A DNA stretch of 64,000 bases, from contig JADANN010000245.1 of assembly GCA_018806985.1 (NCBI GenBank), positions 62,001 through 126,000 on the forward strand, in the 5' to 3' direction. This document shows positions 42,105 through 51,534 of this stretch, in pieces. Below the pieces are notes generated by a model. The model was not told the DNA's origin. It saw nothing but the letters and a program-made list of their open reading frames with translations, and searched no databases. The translations under genes were made by a program, and so were the position numbers. Every line of letters begins with the position of its first letter. Position 1 is the first letter of the stretch. Source of the DNA: Angiostrongylus vasorum (taxonomy: Eukaryota > Nematoda > Chromadorea > Rhabditida > Metastrongylidae).

Positions 42105-42224
42105 GCCATTTCCTTTTTATGAACACAATGCTCCAAACTGTCAAATTTCATTGGCAAAACAGGGATTCTCGACCGCGATTAATGCAAGTGGGTAGTTTTT
42201 AAAAAAGTTATTTGCGAAATATAA

Positions 42225-42375
42225 TTTCAACGAAGCTGAGATATTTGCAAAACTCTGGACCGCAGGTGCCTATGGTGCGGAACGAACGCGTTATTGTCCT
42301 TTCCGGGGAGTAACGCGTTCACCACCACACCATGCGGGTCCTTCGTTTCGCCTGTCTCTCAGCTAGTTCTATCGA
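42225..42375. repeat. FB foldback repeat, partial copy
   Basis: GAGATATTTGCAAAACTCTG, GGAACGAACGCGTTATTGTC and CCATGCGGGTCCTTCGTTTC match the arm and centre of the complete copy at 31.3 kb. The second arm is missing. Confidence 0.65.
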
Positions 42376-42379
42376 TCTT

Positions 42380-43015
42380 TTTTTTGAAAATCTCTGTATT
42401 TGTTGACGAAAACTTTCTGAAATTTATTCCAACGAAAGTAACATAATCTGAAAGCTTTTAGCACAGACTCCTGAACTTTCCGCACGTATCTCATCAAAAC
42501 AAGTTCATTTTAGTATAAAATCATAAATACTTTATTGACAACTTCTCCAATGGTCTTTTTCAGTCTTTTTGTTTTTTGAGCACAGTCGTGGCTTTCAGTT
42601 ATAAAAATAGCACCTTGACGAAGAAGTGAGAGAGAGAGAAATTTTTCTCATTGAAACAGAAAACATGTAATTTACTGCACCGAGTTAAGTAGACTATTTT
42701 ACTGTAATCGAACAAAATTAACTGTGACATCTAAACACTATGGGCACGACATGAGTTGAGTTCAACTCACTCGCTGCGAAAAATTACACCTGCTTCAACA
42801 ATAAACCAACATACCGCAGCCAAATGTAAAACGTTATTTGAAATAACGATCATTAGAATCTACATGTTTCTCCAATAGCAAGCAATAATTGTTCTTTGCA
42901 AGATAAAATCGTGGTATCATGAATCCCGTAAATCTATATTTTGCAGTCCTTTTCGTGAAGACGCGTCCTTCAAACAAGAAAAAAAGTGTATTATTTGCTG
43001 TTTCGTCCTCTGGAA
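42380..43015. other. No clear feature
   Basis: AT-rich. A GA run lies at 42630-42640. No exon was recognised. Confidence 0.4.
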
Positions 43016-43019
43016 CAAG

Positions 43020-43300
43020 ATAAGAATAAAGCTCTCGGCGTTGATCAATCTCTGAGGGACGCGCCATGCATTCGACTTCATTAAGCATTCTTGGAGGTGA
43101 TTGAATGCATATCTGGCTCTTACAATGACTCACGATGGCCTGCAGATGTATCGAGCCACTGCTGCTATTTTCCCAGACAAATCTGCTGAAAATTTGCCGA
43201 ACCCGGAACGAAGGAGGGCTTGGTGAGCCAGGAGCGCGGATATCGATCCCATGGGCATAGCAGGGCGTCTCCGACCACTGCGCCACGTTTACCGCTTAAA
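43020..43300 (-). repeat. SINE1 (tRNA-like), minus copy
   Basis: A full reverse copy. On the minus strand it begins CGTGGCGCAGTGGTCGGAGA and has GGGATCGATATCC as a B-box-like run. The body includes the reverse of TGAATGCATATCTGGC, and it ends with the TTTATTCTTATC tail. A 150-codon minus frame across it is an artefact. Confidence 0.9.
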
Positions 43301-43654
43301 ACAGGGTGTGATCCAAAATGTCTTGTTCATGTGTAGGCTAGTCACAATTACATTTGAAATTTTTTAGAACAGGAATTTTAACTTCATTTTTTGTACCTTT
43401 TGGAAATATTAGTTCTAAACAACATAAATCAAAACGCAAATTATTTGATCCTTAACGTTGTTTCTAACAAATTATTAACAAAATACTAAAAACAACATTA
43501 AGGATCAAATAATCATTTTGAAGAACCAAACTCACCGATGGAGTGAAGTCCGTTCTGTAAGCTGACCACATTTTCAACTGCTTGAGCGCTCTACTTATCG
43601 AAAATTTATCAGCATTTAGCGAAAAGCGAGCGCCCAACCTTAAGTGTTTAACAC

Positions 43655-44040
43655 CTACCAACGGTTTATCGCCTCACCGTACCTGGGAGGTGTTCCTGGG
43701 AGTCGTGCTGCGATGTACAGCGGGAGGACTCACCCCACCAGCAGGGCCTTCCAAGCTCTGAAGGAGACCGGCGTTTCCATTAGGAGTCCTAGCTAAGAGT
43801 AAACCAACACCGGAATCCAGCACCGTCCTGGTATCAAACTAGTCGCATGGTGGCAAATCTTCCTCTGATCCACAAAGCCGGAACTGTGATGGTGACTGCT
43901 TGGAGCAGACTTCGGTTAGGCTGATCTCGGAACTCCAGAGAACCACAATGGCTAGACCAGCAAAACTCCGAAAAAATGGAAATTATGTTAGAGCCCTCAC
44001 AACCACCGAAGACGGACCATCCAAGTAATCCAGGCAATTG
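43655..44040 (+). repeat. F4 repeat, copy 2
   Basis: Aligns throughout with F4 at 6.8 kb (AGGTGTTCCTGGGAGTCGTG, CGGCGTTTCCATTAGGAGTC). It ends GAAGACGGACCATCCAAGTA, which closely matches the 3' end of RTE-B at 62.64 kb (minus strand GAAGATGGACCGTCCAAGTA). Confidence 0.85.
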
Positions 44041-44353
44041 TTGAATGAGAAAAGAAGCAGAAGCATTTTGCACCACTCACTTATATTTCTGTGTTAAGAT
44101 GACAGGGACATTTTTTGCTCACCTCGTTGAATACTGTGAATAATTTCTTATATCCTTTCCACTTTTCTCACACTTCACAATTCTGCCTAATACTTTCACC
44201 TTGATAAGGCACATGAAGAGTGCTGCAGTTTTCATATGAGACTCTCTATTTTTGAAGGCGCTTGTGAAAATGTACCGTTGGGAAACTGGCCTGACTTTCG
44301 TGTGAAGTCACAATTTATATTACGACTACTTTTTGTTCATTATTTAGGGCCCG

Positions 44354-44656
44354 TTGAAACACATCTTCATTACATACTATTTCCTAGTTCTTACTCTTTA
44401 TAGTTTTATCCAAATAGATGAAAAGGGTGCAATCGGGTGCAATCGGGTGCAATCTATGTGCATCCAAACCCTTCAACGACGCGGGTTTTTTTCTGTGTTC
44501 ATGATAATGTATGTCGTACATGAGCATGAAGCAAATAGCGTAACTTCCATGTATCCACCTTCTTATGACACCACAATGTTGTCGTTTGACTGCATTTATC
44601 TCTGCTCTACGTGGAATCACTGTTTACCACCGGAGGGGATTTGCGGCCACACTTGA
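44354..44656 (+). CDS. Open frame of 100 codons, doubtful
   Basis: It opens with a hydrophobic run (IFITYYFLVLTLYSFIQ) and has ten cysteines/histidines late (SFDCIYLCSTWNHCLPPEGI). The first codon is not ATG. The minus strand is also open (44384-44620). It contains three tandem copies of GGGTGCAATC (44425-44454). Strand and reality are unresolved. Confidence 0.25.
   Translation: MKHIFITYYFLVLTLYSFIQIDEKGAIGCNRVQSMCIQTLQRRGFFSVFMIMYVVHEHEANSVTSMYPPSYDTTMLSFDCIYLCSTWNHCLPPEGICGHT
44425..44454. repeat. Perfect decamer x3
   Basis: GGGTGCAATC repeated three times without mismatch; a partial fourth (TGTGCATCC) is degenerate. Confidence 0.9.
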
Positions 44657-44689
44657 TTTTCCTGAAAGAATACCAATAAAGAATACTTA

Positions 44690-46100
44690 AAGGAGTGCCT
44701 AAGCTGCTCAATCTTCAGATGGTTTGCAAAGTACTACTCTGGAATGAGAGGGTTGGCAATCTAACAGCGATTGGCAGCAAGCCTTGCCACTGCATTTATG
44801 TCTAAGGTGGAAGCACCAGTAATCGACCTGGGCCGTTACTCTAGTGTAGATATATAGATGACTGCTTTGTCCTTTGCTCAACACAAGAGTAAATGGACAA
44901 ATGTTTTGAGTTACTGAATGAACAGTCAGAGTATATCAAGTTTACCCGAGAGAAACCGAAAAGAAAAGTGGCTTCCATTCCTGAACGTCCATATTAACCT
45001 ATCAGAAAGCGGCTAAATTACGAAATGCTACTTAAAGCCAAGTAGGGAAAAACACACTTGCTCATTAACTCTCCTCTCACCCTTCACACACAAAAAGGGC
45101 GCTTATAAGAAACATGTTTCGAACAGCAACCAACGTGTGCACGGGAAGAGAGCAGAGAGAGGAGTCCCGGATCTTGGCACGGCAAATAGCCGTTTCTAAT
45201 GGCTACGGAACTATAGCTCGGGATAGGTGTAGGGGAAATCCCAGGCACTTAAACGACAACTCTAGCGATAAAAAAGCTCCCGTTTATCCTATTCTTCATC
45301 TCAAATGATATAAGTGCACCCATAAAACGCTGCTTGAGAAGGGAGGGTCTAGAGAAATCGGTAAACGTAGTTGAAATGCCACCGAATACCCTTGGGCGCC
45401 AGCTAGTTCGTAACCGCCTATACGACTGTCTATGTGCAACGCAAAATTGCATAATTTGCCCTAATGGTAGAGACGGTGATTGCATGAGTTCGGGTACAGT
45501 TTATCTGACCTCCTGTAAGGCGTGTAGAGACGAATATTTTGACGAAAGGGGTAGACCACTCTGTGTCCGCATAAAAGAACACCTAGTCGGTAAACGTAAA
45601 CCAAATACCACAGTAGACACGCATAGGACCCAGAGACATAACGGGGAGGACTTTGAAGTACGGATCACGATCATTGCACAGGAATCGAGAACACAAGCGC
45701 GCAAAACTCTCGAGGCGTTCCGGATTAATTCCAGAAATCCAAAAAATGGACCGCTGGGAAGAGTGGCTCATTATCACACGTGATAGTGGGCAGTGTATAA
45801 GCCTGTTATTCTAATGGGAGGGACACATTACGCTTCCATGTGAATTCTGTGCGGTTGGTCTCCACTTGACATACTCAGTCGAAGACTCATAGAAAGCGGT
45901 TAGTGTGCAGAGAAGCTATTTTGTGTTCAATGTAATTGAAATCTTGGTTTAGCGTTTTCCCTGTTTGGTTATGGAGGCGTTTGGCCTGACAGATTGCTGT
46001 CAACTTGACCTTTCCAGGCTCTGAGGAAGGCGAAATCAGCCGAAACGTCAGCTTGTTAGTGAATAAAGAATAAAAATAACACCTCGCGTTTGTTCAACAT
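44690..46100 (+). mobile_element. Penelope-like element: RT end, GIY-YIG, hammerhead-like 3' end
   Basis: At 44790-45060 frames with stops encode the RT end: FMSKVEAPVIDLG, then YIDDCFVLCSTQ (the PLE catalytic YxDD box), then ELLNEQSEYIKFTREKPK. At 45114 MFRTATNVCTGREQREESRI follows, and at 45334-45783 the GIY-YIG region, SSGTVYLTSCKACRDEYFDE, where YIG has become YFD. At 46021-46052 the 3' end has CTGAGGA, stem GGC/GCC, GAAA and CGTCAGC, then a tail shared with the copy at 5.6 kb (TGAATAAAGAATA). Frameshifts and stops make it inactive. Confidence 0.9.
46021..46052 (+). ncRNA. Hammerhead-ribozyme-like core in PLE terminus
   Basis: CTGAGGA (CUGANGA box), a 3-bp stem GGC/GCC closing a GAAATCA loop, then GAAA and CGTC. 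Hammerheads of this minimal form are established in PLE terminal repeats. Stem III cannot be judged from one copy, so self-cleavage is unproven. Confidence 0.5.
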
Positions 46101-46104
46101 GAAT

Positions 46105-46650
46105 ATAAAGAATGCCAATATTTTTCTAGAATATTTCTATAAATCTCTTCAAAGACAGTGAAGCATTCCATTTACATCCGACACGTGTTAATCGAATTGT
46201 AATAACATTCTGAAGAAATAAAATGTAAAGTGGTCAAAGTTGGTTGTCGAAGCCAAATTTCGTTAATATTTCATGTCTAACGTGCTAAATAATATTTTCA
46301 TCTAGATGACATTTTTTTACTGGAGTTTTACTTTTATTCTTTAAGAGAACACATTAAAACTCACCTGTAAATGACAGTTTCTTTGGACGGATATTTCACA
46401 GCAATACTTAATTAAACGAATAAACTGCTATCTTACACTGCTACAGGTAACTTCTGTCAGAAACTTAAGCCTTCCGACGTTAACATAAAAAAGTGACAGC
46501 AATCAGCTTAGTTCGCATAATAGACGAAGCACCTTGTGTATCCTAACAAATAGATCGTCTCTGAAGGCATTTTTACGCTACTATGTGCAAAAGCGTTCAA
46601 TTTAATCCTCTTCAAATTACCAAAAGCAACATGTATACTGGAATAAAGTG
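46105..46650. other. No clear feature
   Basis: AT-rich sequence following the PLE copy. Confidence 0.4.
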
Positions 46651-46656
46651 CTTAGC

Positions 46657-46830
46657 TTTTTTCGGGAGAAGAAAGATTCCACGTTAAAACGAACATGTTA
46701 CCCTTTACACCTACCCTTTCGTTGGAGGTGGAATGACTCGATCATGCAGCGACAAAGTTCACCGCAGTTCGACCCTTTTATGAGCCAGAGTTACCCAGTT
46801 TTCATTATTCGAAAAACAAGTCAAGCATAA
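46657..46830 (+). CDS. Candidate terminal exon (plus), overlapped by a minus-strand frame
   Basis: It follows AAAGTGCTTAG and reads FFREKKDSTLKRTCYPLHLP, FRWRWNDSIMQRQSSPQFDP, to TAA. On the minus strand 46956-46759 is also open and charged (KTVIRTTGKPSKDEKTFNEE, CLTCFSNNENWVTLAHKRVE). One of the two is probably real; I cannot decide which. Confidence 0.35.
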   Translation, partial: FFREKKDSTLKRTCYPLHLPFRWRWNDSIMQRQSSPQFDPFMSQSYPVFIIRKTSQA

Positions 46831-46982
46831 AAATTTTTTTCCGGGCTCTTCATTGAAAGTCTTCTCGTCCTTTGACGGCTTTCCTGTTGTGCGGATAACG
46901 GTTTTGTTCAATAGTTTACGTTGCACCGTTCGGGAAAGTGAACAAGTATTTCGCAATTCCTTTCACACTTATGGGACACGCG

Positions 46983-47268
46983 CACGTGTAGTGCAGTGGT
47001 TAGAGGAACCTTGCAGTACACATGAGATCGGTCCCGTGCCTTAGGCTCACCATGTCTTCCATGTCTCCCGTGTTGGCGAATTGGTACTAGACCTATCTGG
47101 GCAAATAGCACCACTGACTCGATCCGTCGGTAGGCCTCCGCGAATTATTCTACAATCCAGACATGCCTTCAGTCACTTCTAACGATGCTTCATGAAGACG
47201 AATGCATGGCCCATCCATCGGGGATTGGTCAACGTTGAGAGCTTCAACTTTTTTTTCACTCACATGAT
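46983..47268 (+). repeat. SINE1 (tRNA-like), plus copy
   Basis: GTGTAGTGCAGTGGTTAGAG at the 5' end, GAATTGGTACTAGACCTATC, TTCATGAAGACGAATGCATG, and an AGCTTCAACTTTTTTTTCA tail. Confidence 0.8.
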
Positions 47269-47289
47269 ATCAAGCACCTCTACCATCCA

Positions 47290-47545
47290 TGTCTCGTTAG
47301 CGCGTTCGACAACGTGACTGGAATTTAATCTTCCACATCTGTCGACCAGGTTCTTGAAAAAAATGGTAGTTCAGAAGCGATCGTTGAATCGAAAAAGCGA
47401 CTACGAATCTGAGTGTTTTTGATAATGATCAGATCAACTTGTATGCTCTCCATACCGCTCTTCGTGTATTGTTCCACGGATGAAAATACGCATCCCTGAA
47501 ACCATTGGAGGTGCTCGTTTCCGGCGTGAATGAAGCGTCAGGATC
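47290..47545 (-). mobile_element. RTE-A LINE relic
   Basis: GCGCGTTCGACAACG, GTTGAATCGAAAAAGCGACT and nearby bases match the RTE-A copy around 33540-33660 (GCGCGTTCGATAACGC, GTTGAGTCGAAAAGGTG). Heavily decayed. Confidence 0.6.
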
Positions 47546-47555
47546 GAATTCATTC

Positions 47556-47792
47556 CTAATGCACGTTTCTCATTTTTTTGCTACGCCTTGAACCACGAAT
47601 CGATAAATGCAGCAATCCCTTGAAATTAGCCAGCATTTGTAACCCGTGATTTATTCTTGATGGTATATGGATAACAACAGAAGCGAAGCAAAAGTAATGT
47701 AGGTGCTGATAATAGACATTTACTTCCATGTTATTCCGTTCCAGACTTTTTACTGCGCCCTCAGTAGTAGCCGTAAGCAATTTTAGCGGCAT
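47556..47792 (-). CDS. Minus-strand open frame, 78 codons
   Basis: ATG to TGA: MPLKLLTATTEGAVKSLERN, NMEVNVYYQHLHYFCFASVV, then SRINHGLQML and a basic end (SIRGSRRSKKMRNVH). Good composition. A GGTTAC site in the middle could be a splice donor. No known domain, and an RTE-A relic lies just downstream on the same strand, so a LINE origin is possible though no motif supports it. Confidence 0.35.
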   Translation of the reverse strand: MPLKLLTATTEGAVKSLERNNMEVNVYYQHLHYFCFASVVIHIPSRINHGLQMLANFKGLLHLSIRGSRRSKKMRNVH

Positions 47793-48022
47793 GACTACCC
47801 TTCTCGAGTTCCTTTTTTTTGATTCAGTAACAACTGTGAAACTGCGGTTTTTGTAAAGCTGATGAAATAACTTTGACTACTCAACTGAAAAGATTTGGTT
47901 TTCAACAGCTTTCATAAAATTATTCATCATTAAGATAAAAAGTGGCGTATCGTACTCTTGGCATACTTCAATGAGTTTCTTTATCTTGTGATGTAATCAG
48001 TAGCTGAGAACAATATAGAAAC

Positions 48023-48094
48023 ATGGCTTACTCACAACACCTTTGTTTTCAAAGTTTCTTTGATCCCAATGAGAAAGACTCCATTAAAAAGCTC
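48023..48094 (+). CDS. Small plus-strand gene, first exon
   Basis: ATG then MAYSQHLCFQSFFDPNEKDS and IKKL to a possible GTAGAC donor in phase 0. If unspliced, the frame continues VDDRRQGHLLFEEM to TAG at 48139. The donor is weak, so the 38-codon version is a fair alternative. Confidence 0.4.
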
Positions 48095-48366
48095 GTAGAC
48101 GACAGACGTCAGGGGCACTTGCTTTTCGAAGAAATGTAGCTCAATCAGTTCGAGGATTTCCGGCGACACACTTCACTGAGTCATTTTCAAATTACCTTTT
48201 AACATTTTTTTGAGCTATAGCGAACGTCCTGAATGAACTAGTCGTGTTCCTTCTATATATTGTTACTCATTTATCTTAGAAGCATACTTTAGATGACAAT
48301 TGACTAATTATGCTTAACTTGTACTTTCGTTTCATGATTTTTTCCGAATTTCTCTATCTTCTCCAG

Positions 48367-48453
48367 GAAAAGGGAATTTTTGCGCAGTGCGGACGATGGT
48401 TCACTTCTATAGAAAAAATTGGCGTAAAAACAACATTCACTAAGCGAAAACTA
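48367..48453 (+). CDS. Small plus-strand gene, middle exon
   Basis: It follows TCTCTATCTTCTCCAG. It reads EKGIFAQCGRWFTSIEKIGV, then KTTFTKRKL, to GTATGA in phase 0; read-through would add one residue and stop. Strong acceptor and composition. Confidence 0.5.
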
Positions 48454-48604
48454 GTATGATGTAATGTTTTTCGTTATGAAAATCTGCACTATTATGCTCT
48501 CACTCTTAATGGTCAAAGAAAAGCTGTTGAAATTTTGAGTTGTAATGAGCGGCTTTACTATCATGGCGAGCTAAAATTCTCTGTTCTACTCCGTTTAACC
48601 TAAG

Positions 48605-48688
48605 TCTACGGATTCCGACGTGAAGTTTTTCAAACCTATTTCTAAAGCCGACCGTGACGTTAAATTCATCGACGACGAGTTGGTTTGA
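48605..48688 (+). CDS. Small plus-strand gene, last exon
   Basis: It follows CCGTTTAACCTAAG in phase 0. It reads STDSDVKFFKPISKADRDVK, then FIDDELV and TGA. With the two exons above it makes an 80-residue soluble protein. A separate frame inside the preceding intron (YENLHYYALTLNGQRKAVEI) is also protein-like, so alternative splicing or mis-modelling is possible. Confidence 0.5.
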   Translation, partial: STDSDVKFFKPISKADRDVKFIDDELV

Positions 48689-48940
48689 TGTGCTGATTTA
48701 TTTAGAATTCTTTGAAGCCCATATTAATAGTCCCTTCTTCCTAATTAACTGATGCTGAAACATAAACGATAAAGGTCGCCAAATTCCACATTAAGGAATA
48801 CTTCTCAATAGCAACCACAAGAATCCTGTCGTTATTTGTTCAAAGCAATTGATATAGGTATCTCTAATGAGATTGGGCAAGCGCTAGTGTTGACGAAGAT
48901 ACGTCTCCGATCCCTTTGCTGCCGTATCTTCCGGCAAGTA

Positions 48941-50123
48941 TAAGGTTGTTCAGAAATAAATGACCATTTCAACCATATTATTTAAAACATCATATCTTGT
49001 CTCAAACAAAACTTTATTGGACGAAATAAAAACGGCACATTTTTGCCAACGAGAAACAAATTTACTTGCATAAAAACCTGGAGATCAGGAAGTGATGAAT
49101 TCGTTGAAGGCATTTTTTTGCGTCATCGTGGTTGGTGAAGCATTTTTCACGTAGGAAGTTGCCAAGGTGCTTGAAGAAGTGATAGGCCGTATGCAAGAGG
49201 TCTGACGAATATGCAAATGAGACAAAATTTCTTTGCTCAACTCGTTCAACTTCTACAGCGCTGGTTCCGCAGCGTGAGGCCAGGCGTTGTCGTGGAGGAC
49301 GCTTGGTTCTTTTCTGTTGACTAAAGCCTGTCGTTGTTGTAGGAGTTTGCAGTGCATTTCGTCGATTTATTAACAATACTTCCTCGGCTGCAGACCACCA
49401 AACAGTCACCATGGCCTTTTTAGTGGAATTTCGGCTTTGGAAAGTACTGTCGAGCCTGATCGCAATCCAACCATTGTGCTGAACGTCGCCGGTTGTTGTA
49501 CAGAATCCATTTCTCGTCGCACGTCACAATTCAATCAAGAAAAGGGTCGTTTTTGTTGCGCAGAATAAGATCAGATGACACTTCAAAACGGTCGTTTTTT
49601 CTTATTATCATCTATTTCAAACGGCACCCAATTTCGGGTTTTTGTCTTCACTATGCGATTCAAGTGAGTAGAAATTGTTCCTGCGCTTACACCAAGCTGT
49701 TCTGCTAGCTCTCGAACAGTTTTTCGCGTGTTTGCTTCCACTAGTGCCTTCACTTCGTCGTCGTCAAGTTTACTGGAACGCCCGCAGCCTTCCTTAACTT
49801 CGAGGTCGAGGCCACCAAATCGGAACTTCCGGAACCACTTTCACACTGTTGATTCACCAACACTAAAGCCGTCTCTGCTGCGCTTCCACCGAGTTCGAAC
49901 TCATAAAACAAAAATTTAACGAAAATTCTTTTTTTGACATTAAAAAATTGTATAGCACAAAATTGGTATGAAGGTTTAAGTTTTGAGAACCATAAAAAAT
50001 GGTTTAAAAGAATTGTTTTTTTAATGATGGATAATATTGAAAGGTACAAAGACTATTTTATTGTTAAAAAAAATACATGAAAATAATAAATATTTTAAAC
50101 GCTCATTTATTTCTGAACCCCTT
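48941..50123 (-). mobile_element. mariner transposon, copy 2 (inactive)
   Basis: The inverted ends are AAGGTTGTTCAGAAATAAATGA on the left (20-base core GGTTGTTCAGAAATAAATGA) and the complement of TCATTTATTTCTGAACCCCT on the right. The length is about 1.18 kb. Coding fragments match copy 1 (YHFFKHLGNFLREKCFTNHD, LLINRRNALQTPTTTTGFSQ), but the catalytic TDYHFF is HTAYHFF here, so the last Asp is gone. It has many frameshifts and is flanked by TA-containing sequence. Confidence 0.9.
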
Positions 50124-50408
50124 CATTATTCTTGCTCGATTTAATATGCAGCGTTTGATAAGCTCGTCATGATCACTTCGATGACGTCTTTCCCAAACTT
50201 CGTAGTGGCTATCATCAAGTGTTTTATGGATGATTCAAATGTTGTAGGTGTATTAACTACAGGTTATTGTCCATATTTCCGTCATTTCCAAGCATCTTAG
50301 AGAAAGCTGTGAGATTCTAGTCAACTTCCCTATTCGCGCTTCTCAATGCTGCTGTAATGTAGGGTCTTTTAAAGTCTGCTGAACAGTACTTCTACTTTTT
50401 TCTTGTTT

Positions 50409-50621
50409 ATGGAGATTAATGCACACAAAGTTAGCGAACTATGGCATGGACGCCATGTATATTTAAGGCCACTGAGCTTTGAGAGAGAAGATGAGAATCT
50501 TGTTTGCAGGAACCAATTCGGACTGCCTCCCTGTACACTTCTCGGTTATTTGAACTCAATTTCTTGGTTTAACTTCCCTCTGGGTACGTCATGTCTGCGC
50601 ACAAACGGAAGATGTGTGTAA
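50409..50621 (+). CDS. Open frame of 70 codons, cysteine-containing end
   Basis: ATG to TAA: MEINAHKVSELWHGRHVYLR, SFEREDENLVCRNQFGLPPC, and the end FPLGTSCLRTNGRCV. An internal TTGTTTGCAG could be an acceptor that shifts to another open phase (EPIRTASLYTSRLFELNF). Good composition in both. A likely gene segment of unknown family. Confidence 0.4.
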   Translation: MEINAHKVSELWHGRHVYLRPLSFEREDENLVCRNQFGLPPCTLLGYLNSISWFNFPLGTSCLRTNGRCV

Positions 50622-50629
50622 ATCTGGTA

Positions 50630-51155
50630 CAGAAGAGATAAAGTATCTTTCTCCCAGTCCAAATTAGTGTTAGAGCAAGCTCAAAGTCGCTATTATCGCG
50701 TGTTTATTCTCTAGCTTGCAGCTTTGAAGCACGACTTACTGCAGACTAACCGGAAGCGGATCCTGTGGACCTTCAGTGAGGAAACACGTTGAAAAGACAA
50801 ATATTGAAAAAGCGATAACAGCATAATCTAGGTTTGATTTTCTCATAGCAGTACCAAACATTTTGAATCTTAACAACGCTCGTAACATTAATAGTGTTGA
50901 GAACATATTCAATTAGTTACACAGATAAGAGGAAAATGATATTAATCTGATTCCCTACATTTGTCGAAATGGCGTCTAAGCAATTTTTCTGCTAATTCGA
51001 TTCTCTACCTGCCAGCTGTCAGAGTTCAAACCGATTCCCTCATGAGAAAGGTTTGACGTTGTTATTGGCGTTAAACATTGGGAAATTGAATCGGCTCGTC
51101 ATGAAGCGGTAGTTATCGTTGGATTCGTTGAATTAAGCGCTGTTAATGAACGATA
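50630..51155. other. No clear feature
   Basis: No repeat member or exon pair was recognised between the open frame and the membrane-protein gene. Confidence 0.4.
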
Positions 51156-51158
51156 ACA

Positions 51159-51311
51159 ATGAATGCTAGTTCTCGTGTAATCCAACTTTTAGTGTCATTT
51201 TCGTTTACCAAGAGCTCTATGAATATGCTGAAAAAACGAAGTAACAGTGAAGCAATTGATTGTGATGAAACGCATGATAGTATCCGCTCAATTGTTTTAT
51301 TATTTTCACTA
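51159..51311 (+). CDS. Single-span membrane protein, exon 1
   Basis: ATG at 51159, then 51 codons to a GTATAT donor. The peptide is MNASSRVIQLLVSFSFTKSS, then MLKKRSNSEAIDCDETHDSI, then the start of a hydrophobic helix RSIVLLFSL. The helix is completed exactly by exon 2, which is strong evidence for this join. The ATG may be internal to a larger exon. Confidence 0.6.
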
Positions 51312-51370
51312 GTATATTTGTATTCTTGTCAACCTTGTTCAAATGGTTTCATTTCTCCGCCTAACCTCAG

Positions 51371-51532
51371 TTTTTATTTTCCTTTGTACGAACAATCATT
51401 TTTATGGCATCACATATCAAACAGACTTGGCTAGAGAGACACATGCAATTGAAGCTAAGAGGAACTGCACCGCCTGAGCTCGACGTGACATCGTTGATGA
51501 TGACGCAACATCAAGTCAGCTCGACAACGTAA
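51371..51532 (+). CDS. Single-span membrane protein, exon 2
   Basis: It follows TTTCATTTCTCCGCCTAACCTCAG, an excellent acceptor. Phase 0: FLFSFVRTIIFMASHIKQTW completes the membrane span, and a polar tail follows (LERHMQLKLRGTAPPELDVT, SLMMTQHQVSSTT) to TAA. The total is 104 residues with one span. Size and layout recall small single-span channel-associated proteins, but no signature was recognised. Confidence 0.65.
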   Translation, partial: FLFSFVRTIIFMASHIKQTWLERHMQLKLRGTAPPELDVTSLMMTQHQVSSTT

Positions 51533-51534
51533 TT

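Noticed and set aside
42834..43286. 150-codon minus ORF
   Set aside because: Most of it is a SINE1 copy in reverse orientation.
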